Origin: an uncultured Alphaproteobacteria bacterium | GTDB lineage: Bacteria; Pseudomonadota; Alphaproteobacteria; Caulobacterales; Hyphomonadaceae | Direction: 5' to 3' | DNA: 14,292 bases | Assembly: GCA_903831485.1 (NCBI GenBank) | Contig: CAIKXW010000011.1 | Coordinates: forward strand, 1-14,292 | Part shown: positions 1-6,852 of the stretch, piece by piece | Layout: each line of letters starts with the position of its first letter | Position numbering within the stretch: the first letter of the stretch is position 1 | The notes under the pieces: generated by a model | Told to the model about the DNA's origin: nothing | Seen by the model: only the letters and a program-made list of their open reading frames with translations | Database searches by the model: none | Program-made: the position numbers and the translations under genes

Positions 1-500
1 ATCACGCCCGGCTCGATCTTGATGTCCACTGGCGGCTTGTCGCCGCTGCGCGTGATGGTGCGGGTCTCGATGACCACATCGTCCTTGCCACCGTCGGCAG
101 GCTTCGGCCCGAGAAACTCGTCGACCGACAAGACGCCATCGTTGTTGACGTCGAGACGGGAGAACTGCGCCTTGAAGTCCGGCGCGGCTGCGCTGGGCAA
201 CACAGCGAGCGCGGTCAGGCCGATGGCAAGCGCCCCGCCGGCGGCGACGCGCGGGGCGTACCGGCGCACATTGGAGGGGAGTGTCATGAAGAGCGTCCTT
301 TTGTCTGCCTCGATGGGCGGCCGCTCACGCGCGTCGAGATAGGACTGCACCTGCTCGCGAACGACTTCGCTGGCGGTGGTGCCGTCCTCCCGGCAGGCGG
401 TCAGAAACGCCTGCTTGGTCTCATGGGGAATCCGGACTTCCAGGGTTTCGGACTTCTTGACCCGCTGGGTCTTCTGGTCGGCTTTCCTGTTGTCGGTCAT
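1..500 (-). CDS. RHH (CopG/Arc-like) DNA-binding domain - TM - EF-hand protein, 3' end outside window
   Basis: The reading frame runs from ATG at 500 down to base 1 without a stop, giving 166 visible residues, and continues beyond the window. Residues 17-58 (starting SETLEVRIPHETKQAF) have the ribbon-helix-helix pattern: a short beta strand, then two helices joined by a turn and a TTASEVVRE second helix, as in CopG/Arc-type repressors. A basic stretch (NVRRYAPR, 77-84) precedes a hydrophobic segment at about 86-106, so the positive-inside rule puts the RHH in the cytoplasm. Residues 117-128 form a canonical EF-hand loop (D117, N119, D121, G122, S125, E128), predicted to be periplasmic. The ribosome-binding site before 500 is weak (GAG about 9 nt upstream). 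The gene is divergent from the MaoC gene. The role is inferred: a membrane-tethered regulator responding to calcium. Alternatively it is a bicistron-like gene whose second start at 287 makes a separate secreted EF-hand protein. Confidence 0.8.
   Translation of the reverse strand, partial: MTDNRKADQKTQRVKKSETLEVRIPHETKQAFLTACREDGTTASEVVREQVQSYLDARERPPIEADKRTLFMTLPSNVRRYAPRVAAGGALAIGLTALAVLPSAAAPDFKAQFSRLDVNNDGVLSVDEFLGPKPADGGKDDVVIETRTITRSGDKPPVDIKIEPGV
285..302 (-). promoter_or_regulatory. Internal Shine-Dalgarno and ATG inside the RHH/EF-hand gene
   Basis: On the minus strand AAAAGGA (302-296) lies 8 nt before an in-frame ATG (287-285), Met72 of the long protein. This is a better ribosome-binding site than the one before the long start at 500. 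Translation from here would give MTLPSNVRRYAPRV followed by a hydrophobic core and Ala-rich cleavage-like residues (PSAAAP), which is a good Sec signal peptide ahead of the EF-hand. Two products from one frame are therefore possible, one DNA-binding and membrane-anchored, one secreted. Whether both starts are used cannot be told from sequence alone. Confidence 0.5.
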
Positions 501-665
501 CGACCATCTCGTTTCATGGAATGGCATCCCTCGGCGCGTGCGGCCGTTCTTGACATGAGGACGGTCCGCGTCTCCAGCCCAGCGAATTGCCGCGTGGGCG
601 CCAGACAGATTCCGTCCGGCCATGGCAGGATGATGGCGCGTCCCTCCACAGGCTTCTCCAATTCC

Positions 666-719
666 TGTCCGGACGCCAGCGAATCCGTGTCCGGACATGG
701 CTTGCGGCTGAATTTTCAG
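666..719. promoter_or_regulatory. Operator-like palindrome cluster in the divergent region between RHH/EF-hand and MaoC genes
   Basis: This lies in the 261-nt gap between two divergent genes. TGTCCGGAC occurs at 666-674 and again at 688-696, exactly 22 bp apart (about two helical turns); the second copy extends to a perfect palindrome TGTCCGGACA (688-697). A weaker related copy (attccgtccggccatggc) is at 609-626. A further inverted repeat CTGAA-TT-TTCAG is at 708-719. A possible weak sigma70-type promoter for the MaoC gene follows (TTGCGG 702-707, 16-nt spacer, TACTGT 724-729), so a protein bound here could block it. The binding protein is unknown; the adjacent RHH domain is an obvious candidate by position only. 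I see nothing else in 501-761. Confidence 0.35.
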
Positions 720-761
720 CGAATACTGTCGACTGCACCGGACCCAAGGAAGGCTTCCACC

Positions 762-1211
762 ATGCGCATGGTCAACTTCGCCGATCTCGAATCCCTCGTC
801 GGAACCGAGGTGGGGGCCTCACCCTGGCACCAGATCACCCAGTCGCAGATCAACAAGTTCGCCGAGGCGACCGGCGATCACCAATGGATCCACGTCGATG
901 TCGAGCGCGCCACAAAGGAACTCGGCGCCCCCATCGCCCACGGCTACCTGACCCTGTCCCTTCTCCCCATGCTGGCCGCCCAGATCATGCGTGTGGAGAA
1001 CGTCACCCGCGGCATCAATTTTGGCTGCAACAAGGTGCGCTTCACCAACATGGTGCCCGTCGGCTCCCGGGTCCGCCTGCGCCAGAAATGCCTCGCCGTC
1101 GAAAGCCGCGCCGGCGGCAAGCAGATCGTGATGGAGTCCACCATCGAGATCGAAGGCAAGGACCGCCCCGCCTGCGTCGCCGAGTCGATCGGCATCATCT
1201 ACGGCGCCTAG
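762..1211 (+). CDS. MaoC family dehydratase (NodN-like (R)-specific enoyl-CoA hydratase)
   Basis: A 149-residue protein of the single-hot-dog MaoC/NodN type. Proteins of this family hydrate trans-2-enoyl-CoA to (R)-3-hydroxyacyl-CoA in the cytoplasm. The signature is clear: FAEATGDHQWIHVD at 33-46 contains the catalytic pair expected for R-hydratases, Asp39 and His44, followed by the conserved APIAHGYLTLSL stretch at 56-67. Length matches the family (about 150). ATG 762 is chosen because AAGGAAGG (747-754) sits 7 nt upstream and the protein begins at the family's usual point; an in-frame ATG at 768 is the alternative. Longer upstream frames are not credible. The physiological acyl-CoA substrate cannot be read from context, since no other beta-oxidation or PHA gene is nearby. 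It is divergent from the RHH/EF-hand gene and about 160 nt ahead of the peptidase gene. Confidence 0.92.
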   Translation: MRMVNFADLESLVGTEVGASPWHQITQSQINKFAEATGDHQWIHVDVERATKELGAPIAHGYLTLSLLPMLAAQIMRVENVTRGINFGCNKVRFTNMVPVGSRVRLRQKCLAVESRAGGKQIVMESTIEIEGKDRPACVAESIGIIYGA

Positions 1212-1372
1212 CGCGCCTGATGCTGCGGCGCCCTTAACCGCAAAACTGACACGTCGTCAGGGAAAACCTGTGCACGGCCCGGGCGTAATGCCTTCCGCCC
1301 ACATGGTTTTCCGCCCGTCCGCTTGGGACGAATCGCCGCTTCCCCCACAAAAGCGCACCCCAGACGGATTAT

Positions 1373-3592
1373 ATGTCGACGATGGCGCGCAAGACTTCCC
1401 CGAGAACAGGCAGCAGGACCGGACGTATGACGGCGGGATCGAGCGGTCCTTCCGGACCCGGACCGACATCGCCCCAACCGCCCCGCGCCCGGCGCGACGC
1501 CGAGGCCGTGATCGAGCAGCTCGGCCGCGCCCGCAGCGACCCGTACGCCTGGCTGAAGGACGACAACTGGCGCGAAGTCATGCGCGACACGTCCCGCCTG
1601 CGCGCCGACATCCGCACCCATCTCGAGGCGGAGAACGCCTACACCCAGGCCGTCCTCGAGGCGCCGACTGCCGCCTTGCAGGACCAGCTGTTCGAGGAGA
1701 TGCGCGCCCGCATCAAGGAGAATGACAGCTCGGTCCCCGCCATCGACGGGCCCTGGGCCTACTATCGCAGGTTCCGCGAGGGTGGCGAGTATCCGCTGTT
1801 CTCGCGCCGCCTCGCCGACCAGGCCTTCGCCGACACTCCCGGAGTTGAACAGCTCCTGATCGATGGCGACGCCATGGCGAAGGGCTGCGACTACTTCGAC
1901 ATCCGCAAGGTCTCGCACTCGCCCGACCACCGCCTCATCGCCTTCGCCATCGACGACAAGGGATCGGAATTCTACACGCTGCACGTCCGAGATTGCACCA
2001 CCGGCGCCGAGGTCGACACCATCCGCGACACCTATGGCGACTTCGTCTGGGGCGAGGATTCAAAGTCGATCTTCTGGGTTGCGCGCGACGAGAACGTCCG
2101 CCCCGTCGCCGTCTTCTGCCGCCGCCTCGAAAGCGGCGCGGACGAGCTTGTCTATCGCGAGCAGGACCCCGGCTATTTCGTCGGCGTGCAGAAGAGCGAG
2201 TCCCGCCGCTTCATCTTCGTCGTGGCCAACGACCACACCACCACCGAGTGGCGCTACATGCGCACCGACAGCGATAGTCATGCGCTGACCCTGGTCGCCG
2301 AACGCGAACCCGGCGTCGACTATTCCGTCGTTGATTTCGACGACCGCTTCTGGATCCGCACCAATCGCAACGGCGCCGTCGACTTCGCGCTTGTGTCTGC
2401 GCCGCACGAACATCCCGAAGAAGATAACTGGCGGATCGAGATTCCGCACCGCCCCGGCATCCTGCTGCTCGATATCGAACCCTTCGCCAACTTCATCGCG
2501 CGGATGGAGCGCGAGAACGGCCTGCCGCGCATCGTCGTGCGCGAACGCACAAGCGGCGCCGAACACGCCATCGACTTCGCCGAGGCCGCCTATTCGCTTG
2601 GCATGTCGAGCGGCTATCGCTGGGACTCGCCGTGGCTACGCTTCGAGTATTCATCGCCCAGCACGCCCGCGCAGGTCTTCGACTACGACATGAGTTCGCG
2701 CCAGCGCATTTTGCGCAAGACGCAGCTTGTCCCATCGGGCCACAATCCTGACGACTACATCGTCGAGCGCATCGATGCGCCCGGCGACGATGGCGCGCTT
2801 GTGCCCGTGACGCTGCTGCGCCACCGCACGACGCCGCTCGACGGCACTGCCCCCGTGCTGCTCTATGGCTACGGCTCCTATGGCATCACGCTTCCGGCAG
2901 ACTTCCGCACCGGACGTCTCAGCCTCGTCGACCGCGGCTTTATCTACGCGAGCGCCGACGTGCGCGGATCGATGGCCAAGGGCTATCAATGGTATCTCGA
3001 CGGCAAGCTCGAGAAGAAGGCGAACACCTTCACCGACTTCGTCGCCGCCGGGCGCCACCTCATCAGCCTCGGCTACACCTCACGCGGCAGGATCGTCGCG
3101 ATGGGCGGTTCAGCAGGCGGCCTGCTGATGGGCGTCGCCGTCAATCTCGACCCGACCCTGTTCGGCGGCATCATCGCCGCCGTGCCCTTCGTCGACGTGC
3201 TCAACACCATGTCCGACGACAGCCTTCCGCTCACCCCGCCGGAATGGCCTGAATGGGGCAACCCGCTGATCGACGCCGACGCCTACGACCGGATCGAGGC
3301 GTATTCGCCCTACGACCAGGTCAGCCTGCGCGCCTATCCGCCCATGCTGATCACGGGCGGGCTAACTGACCCGCGCGTCACCTATTGGGAGCCCGCCAAA
3401 TGGGCAGCCGCCCTCCGCCACGAGGCGCCCGATGGCGGACCTTACTTTCTGAAAATCAACATGGACGCCGGCCATGGCGGCGTATCGGGCCGCTTCGCGA
3501 GCCTCAAGGAAACGGCCCTGGAATTTGCCTTCGCGCTCGCCTGCGTCGGCCGCGGGAACGTTTCTGGCTGGAGCAGCGCCACCCCCGGTTGA
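1373..3592 (+). CDS. ptrB: Oligopeptidase B-like S9A serine peptidase
   Basis: A cytoplasmic prolyl-oligopeptidase-family peptidase of up to 739 residues; the family cleaves short peptides, typically after basic residues for oligopeptidase B. The N-terminal DPYAWLKDDNW (about 57-67) and the beta-propeller region precede a C-terminal alpha/beta-hydrolase domain. The triad is visible: Ser580 in GGSAGG, Asp666 in GGLTDPRVTYWEP, His701 in NMDAGHGGVSGR. AVPFVDVLNTM and EWGNP are typical of the OpdB branch. No signal peptide is seen. The start is uncertain: ATG 1373 has a poor ribosome-binding site, whereas the in-frame ATG 1427 (Met19) has AGGA (1415-1418) 8 nt upstream and would give 721 residues. 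The extra N-terminal segment is low-complexity Ser/Pro/Arg and longer than in E. coli PtrB. Two acidic residues tied to basic-residue specificity in enterobacterial OpdB appear replaced by Pro508 and Pro626. Confidence 0.9.
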   Translation: MSTMARKTSPRTGSRTGRMTAGSSGPSGPGPTSPQPPRARRDAEAVIEQLGRARSDPYAWLKDDNWREVMRDTSRLRADIRTHLEAENAYTQAVLEAPTAALQDQLFEEMRARIKENDSSVPAIDGPWAYYRRFREGGEYPLFSRRLADQAFADTPGVEQLLIDGDAMAKGCDYFDIRKVSHSPDHRLIAFAIDDKGSEFYTLHVRDCTTGAEVDTIRDTYGDFVWGEDSKSIFWVARDENVRPVAVFCRRLESGADELVYREQDPGYFVGVQKSESRRFIFVVANDHTTTEWRYMRTDSDSHALTLVAEREPGVDYSVVDFDDRFWIRTNRNGAVDFALVSAPHEHPEEDNWRIEIPHRPGILLLDIEPFANFIARMERENGLPRIVVRERTSGAEHAIDFAEAAYSLGMSSGYRWDSPWLRFEYSSPSTPAQVFDYDMSSRQRILRKTQLVPSGHNPDDYIVERIDAPGDDGALVPVTLLRHRTTPLDGTAPVLLYGYGSYGITLPADFRTGRLSLVDRGFIYASADVRGSMAKGYQWYLDGKLEKKANTFTDFVAAGRHLISLGYTSRGRIVAMGGSAGGLLMGVAVNLDPTLFGGIIAAVPFVDVLNTMSDDSLPLTPPEWPEWGNPLIDADAYDRIEAYSPYDQVSLRAYPPMLITGGLTDPRVTYWEPAKWAAALRHEAPDGGPYFLKINMDAGHGGVSGRFASLKETALEFAFALACVGRGNVSGWSSATPG

Positions 3593-3607
3593 CCTCACGT
3601 TCCCCAA

Positions 3608-3639
3608 GCCGGTCATGCGACGCGCCGAGGACGACCGGC
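3608..3639. repeat. Inverted repeat in the leader before the TetR gene
   Basis: GCCGGTC (3608-3614) and GACCGGC (3633-3639) form a 7-bp perfect stem with an 18-nt loop, just after the peptidase stop and 64 nt before the TetR start. No T-run follows, so it is a poor intrinsic terminator; it might be an RNA hairpin or, less likely given the wide gap, an operator. Low information in a GC-rich genome. Confidence 0.25.
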
Positions 3640-3703
3640 CGCAAAGGCTTGCCCTGCCGCCCCACTCTGGGTAGTTCAGTTCGAGTTGGGGATGTGATGC
3701 GAC

Positions 3704-4372
3704 ATGGATACACCAGACGAGTGGCCTGCAACGGGGGGCGCGAAGCCCGGCTCGCGCGCCAAGCCGCGCGTGGACAAGGAAGCCCGCAAGGCTGAGTATC
3801 TTCGCGCCGCGGCGCGCGCTTTCCTCACACGCGGCGCTTCCGCCTCGATGCAGGATGTCGCAGACGCGGCCGGCGCGCCCAAGCCTGTCTTCTACCGCAT
3901 CTTTCCCTCGCGCGCCGAGCTGATCGAGGCGCTCTTCGCACACGTCCGCGACACCATCGTGAAGAGTCAGCAGGGCAAGTGGGACGGCTATGGCTGGGCG
4001 TTGCGCGTCCTCTATCTGGAAGCGAGGAAGGACCCGGAAATCTTCCTCGTCGTGCTGAAGACATTCGGCGGCGATCCTTCACTCGCGCCGTTGCGCGAAC
4101 GACTGCTCGATCTCGTCTACAGGCAGGCCGCGAAGTTCTTCGAGCCCTCCAACGGCGCGCCATCCGGCCCGCCCGACCGCACCGTCCGCGCGTCCCGCAC
4201 CATGACCGGCCTGCTGTTCGACACGCTGGTCGCCTGGCTCGAAGACAATGACGGACTGACAGACGAGAAGCGCTTCGTCTGGTGGGGCCGCATCGTCCGC
4301 GAATGGCGCCTCGCCACCCGCGAAGCTTACGAACTGGATGCGCCCGAACCGCGCACGCACGGAACTGTCTAG
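3704..4372 (+). CDS. TetR/AcrR family transcriptional regulator
   Basis: A 222-residue protein with an N-terminal TetR-type helix-turn-helix at about residues 28-78: a helix AEYLRAAARAFLTRG, then SMQDVADAAGAPKPVFYRIFPSRAELIEALF, where the recognition helix is PKPVFYRIF. The rest is an alpha-helical ligand-binding and dimer domain with no family-specific signature I recognise; the length is typical. The first 25 residues are a disordered-looking Gly/Pro/Lys/Arg extension. ATG 3704 is the only sensible in-frame start; a GGGGA lies about 12 nt upstream. It follows the peptidase gene on the same strand after about 110 nt, and converges on the sulfatase-maturase gene, sharing its stop region. Members are usually repressors of a neighbouring or own gene; the ligand and targets cannot be told. 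Confidence 0.9.
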   Translation: MDTPDEWPATGGAKPGSRAKPRVDKEARKAEYLRAAARAFLTRGASASMQDVADAAGAPKPVFYRIFPSRAELIEALFAHVRDTIVKSQQGKWDGYGWALRVLYLEARKDPEIFLVVLKTFGGDPSLAPLRERLLDLVYRQAAKFFEPSNGAPSGPPDRTVRASRTMTGLLFDTLVAWLEDNDGLTDEKRFVWWGRIVREWRLATREAYELDAPEPRTHGTV

Positions 4373-5265
4373 CGCGCATCCCCGGCGCATCTGAACCCGA
4401 CATGCATCAGCGAAGTATCAGGCGTCGCGTGCGAACGCGCGGTGGCCCGAAATCCCTCGCAGACGCCGTCGCTGCACAGGAACGATCCACCGCGCTGGAC
4501 ACGCTCGTTCATTGTGCGCGGGTCTCCGGGCGCGACAGGATACGAAAGATACGCCGACGACGTCCATTCCCAGACATTGCCCGCCATGTCGGTGAGACCC
4601 GACGGCGCCTCGCCGAAGGCGCCGACAGGCGAGGTCCCGAGATACCCGTCATCGCCCGTGTCCATGATCGGGAAGACGCCCTGCCATGCATTCAGCCTGA
4701 ATTTCGCATCAAACGAGGCAGGCGTTCCGGACCTGAAGACCGTACCATCCGGCGTTTGGCCCAGCTCGGCGGCACGCTCCCACTCGAACTCGGTCGGCAG
4801 CCGCGACCCATGCGCCGCGCAATAGGCGGTTGCATCGTTCCACGACACCTGCGTCACCGGATGATCAGCCGCTGCAGCCTCCTGGTCCGGCCCACGCGGA
4901 TGTTCCCACGTCGCGCCTTCCATCATCAGCCAGGCCCCATCGCCCTTGCTGAGCACGCCGGCGCCGCCGAACTTTTCGGCCTCGGTCACATAGCCTGACT
5001 TTTCGACGAATGCCGCGAACTGGGCCACCGTTACGGGCGAGCGGTCCATCCGGAACGTGGCGATGTCCGCCGTGAACGCAGGCCGCTCATCGCGCGGCGC
5101 GCTATCGTCGCCGATCTGCACGCGCGCTCCGGGTATCTCCACCATCACGGCATCGCGTGTCAGGGGCGGCGGAGAACAGGCGGCGATCGGAGTTGCGACC
5201 AGCAGGACCCACGCCGTCCTGCTCCTTGAATCCAGGGAGGACGAAGACGCCCGCCTGCCTGTCAT
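4369..5265 (-). CDS. Formylglycine-generating enzyme (sulfatase-modifying factor), predicted lipoprotein
   Basis: A 298-residue FGE/SUMF1-family protein. Family members oxidise the active-site Cys of type I sulfatases to C-alpha-formylglycine using O2 and copper. The fold signature is present (SWNDATAYCAAHGSRLPTEFEWERAA at 141-166; GLTDMAGNVWEWT at 223-235; RVQRGGSF then ARSHATPD and GFRC at the end). Both catalytic, copper-binding cysteines are kept: C264 and C269 in SFLCSDGVCEGFR, the same spacing as Cys336/Cys341 of human FGE. The N-terminus (VLLVATPIAAC, Cys30) is a lipoprotein signal, so maturation of the partner is predicted outside the cytoplasm. ATG 5265 is chosen over upstream starts because it overlaps the sulfatase stop (ATGA), implying translational coupling; upstream starts would lengthen the n-region unrealistically. 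Its stop overlaps the TetR stop in the palindrome CTAG. Confidence 0.92.
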   Translation of the reverse strand: MTGRRASSSSLDSRSRTAWVLLVATPIAACSPPPLTRDAVMVEIPGARVQIGDDSAPRDERPAFTADIATFRMDRSPVTVAQFAAFVEKSGYVTEAEKFGGAGVLSKGDGAWLMMEGATWEHPRGPDQEAAAADHPVTQVSWNDATAYCAAHGSRLPTEFEWERAAELGQTPDGTVFRSGTPASFDAKFRLNAWQGVFPIMDTGDDGYLGTSPVGAFGEAPSGLTDMAGNVWEWTSSAYLSYPVAPGDPRTMNERVQRGGSFLCSDGVCEGFRATARSHATPDTSLMHVGFRCAGDAR

Positions 5266-6713
5266 ATCGGCAACTCGAACGGCGTGCCGCATACATTGTA
5301 ATTGGTGAACGGGCGCGACGGCCATGCCGGGTCCTTCAGGTCCTTCGCCCAAAGGTCGAACGCGTCGTTCAACTCCTTCAGCTTGGCTGGTTCGCTGGCC
5401 GCCAGGTTGGCGGTCTCGTTCAGATCATCCTTGAGGTTGAACAGATAGGTGAACTTGCCATCGAGGCTCTTCCACAGCTTCCAGTCACCCTTGCGGATCG
5501 AGGCGTGCGGCGTCCGGCGCCAGGCCAGCTGGTCATGCGGGATTCCCTGCACCTGCCCACGCAGGAAAGGCACAAGATCGACGCCGTCGAACACGCGATC
5601 GGTCGGCAGCTTGCCGCCCGCCGACGTCAGCGACGTCGTGAACACGTCCATCGTCGAGACGATCTCGCGATAGACCTTGCCCGCCTCCAGCCGGTCCGGC
5701 CACTTCACCATGAAAGGAACGCGTGTCCCGCCCTCATAGTGGCTCAGCTTGCCGCCGCGCAGTGGCTGGCAATCGCAGATGCCTTGCACGTAAGCGGCGC
5801 ATCCATTGTCCGACATGAAATAGACGATCGTGTTGCCGCTCTCGCCGGACGCATCCACCGCATCCAGGATGGCGCCAACCTGGTCGTCCAGCGCGGCGAT
5901 CATCGAGGCATAGACCCGCATTCCATCGTCCTTGATGTGTGGGAAGCGGTCATAATACTTTTTCGTCGTCTGCAGCGGCGTGTGCGGCGCGGTGAATGCC
6001 GCATAGAGGAAATAGGGCGTGTCGCTCGCTGCATTGCGCGTCACGAACTCCACGGCGCGCTCGCCAAGGTATTCGGTAAGGTAGCGGTCTTCGTTCTCGA
6101 CCACCTTCCGCGTCGGACCTTCAAAGATCCTGTTGTGCGCAGTGCGCACAGGCGTTGGCCGCGAATCCGTCCCCTCCAGCTCGGCGAAGATTTCGTCGGG
6201 GGCTTCGGGGTTCATGTAGGACGTCGCACCCGTCAGCAGTCCGACGAATTCATCGTACCCCCGGTTGGTCGGATAGAAGTCATCGTTCGACCCCAGATGC
6301 CACTTGCCCACCAGCCCGGTCTGGTACCCAAGATCATTGAGCGCCTTGGCCAGCGTGATCTCGCCTTTCGGCAGGCCGAGATTCTGTTCGACGTCGCGGG
6401 CGGGTGGCCCGTTGTTGAACTCGAAGCCGAACCGGTCAGGATGCCGCCCCGTATTGACGCCCGCGCGCGATGGCGAACATACCGGCGCCGCCGAATACCC
6501 GTCCGTGAATATCACCCCCGCCTTTGCGATGCGGTCGATGTTGGGCGTCTGGATCCGCTTGCCGCCGTAAGAGGAAATGTCGGCATAGCCGAGATCGTCA
6601 GCCATGATGACGACGACGTTGGGCCGCTCGGCTTCCGGGGGCCGTTCCGTCGGCGCTGCGCACGCGGTGGCGAATGCTGCGACGACCGCCGCCACTGACA
6701 ACACTGACCGCAT
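5262..6713 (-). CDS. Cys-type sulfatase (alkaline-phosphatase superfamily), predicted lipoprotein
   Basis: A 483-residue type I sulfatase that would hydrolyse sulfate esters in the periplasm or at the cell surface. Seen: PNVVVIMADDLG (31-42) with the metal-binding Asp39-Asp40; the formylglycine signature CSPSR with Cys79; K137 and H139 in GKWHLG; H244 in TAPHTPLQ; the metal pair D302-N303 in SDNG; and K322 in LRGGK. The N-terminus (AAVVAAFATAC) is a signal peptide with an acceptable lipobox, Cys18; simple Sec cleavage is the alternative. The ribosome-binding site GGAGG is 7 nt before ATG 6713. The next gene is the enzyme that would activate Cys79, overlapping by 4 nt. Substrate is not readable: arylsulfate and glycan sulfatases share these motifs. 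Divergent from the esterase gene. Confidence 0.94.
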   Translation of the reverse strand: MRSVLSVAAVVAAFATACAAPTERPPEAERPNVVVIMADDLGYADISSYGGKRIQTPNIDRIAKAGVIFTDGYSAAPVCSPSRAGVNTGRHPDRFGFEFNNGPPARDVEQNLGLPKGEITLAKALNDLGYQTGLVGKWHLGSNDDFYPTNRGYDEFVGLLTGATSYMNPEAPDEIFAELEGTDSRPTPVRTAHNRIFEGPTRKVVENEDRYLTEYLGERAVEFVTRNAASDTPYFLYAAFTAPHTPLQTTKKYYDRFPHIKDDGMRVYASMIAALDDQVGAILDAVDASGESGNTIVYFMSDNGCAAYVQGICDCQPLRGGKLSHYEGGTRVPFMVKWPDRLEAGKVYREIVSTMDVFTTSLTSAGGKLPTDRVFDGVDLVPFLRGQVQGIPHDQLAWRRTPHASIRKGDWKLWKSLDGKFTYLFNLKDDLNETANLAASEPAKLKELNDAFDLWAKDLKDPAWPSRPFTNYNVCGTPFELPI

Positions 6714-6783
6714 GTCCGTTCCTCCCCGGATGCGCAGCCGCCGAGTTTCGCGGCGCGTCAGTCGTAATCGCGATGCTTGGCGG

Positions 6784-6794
6784 TAATACTATTA
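6784..6794. promoter_or_regulatory. AT-rich palindrome in the divergent sulfatase/esterase promoter region
   Basis: TAATA-C-TATTA is a perfect 5+1+5 palindrome in an otherwise GC-rich window, within the 139-nt gap between the divergent sulfatase (start 6713) and esterase (start 6853). The patch GGTAATACTATTATCG could supply a -10 element (TATTAT 6790-6795 on plus; ATAATA on minus). A TTGACC on the minus strand (around 6811) is a possible -35 but no well-spaced -10 follows. A shared operator or overlapping promoters is an inference. Confidence 0.35.
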
Positions 6795-6852
6795 TCGTTC
6801 ATCCTGCGGTCAAGCAAAGGCTGCTAGCCTGAAGCGCCAGAGGGGACATCAC

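Noticed and set aside
423..1237. Long plus-strand frames beginning at 423 and 587 that cover the MaoC gene and its upstream region
   Set aside because: The first is only an upstream extension of the MaoC frame with no family similarity before Met at 762, which has its own good ribosome-binding site. The second is an Arg/Pro-rich out-of-frame shadow.
1246..1260. CTGAC-ACGTC-GTCAG hairpin after the MaoC gene as a terminator
   Set aside because: The stem is only 5 bp and no T-run follows; at best a chance small palindrome.
1208..1984. Minus-strand open frame of about 258 codons opposite the peptidase gene
   Set aside because: It is the antisense shadow of a GC-rich gene; the plus-strand frame carries clear S9 peptidase motifs and the minus product shows no recognisable domain.
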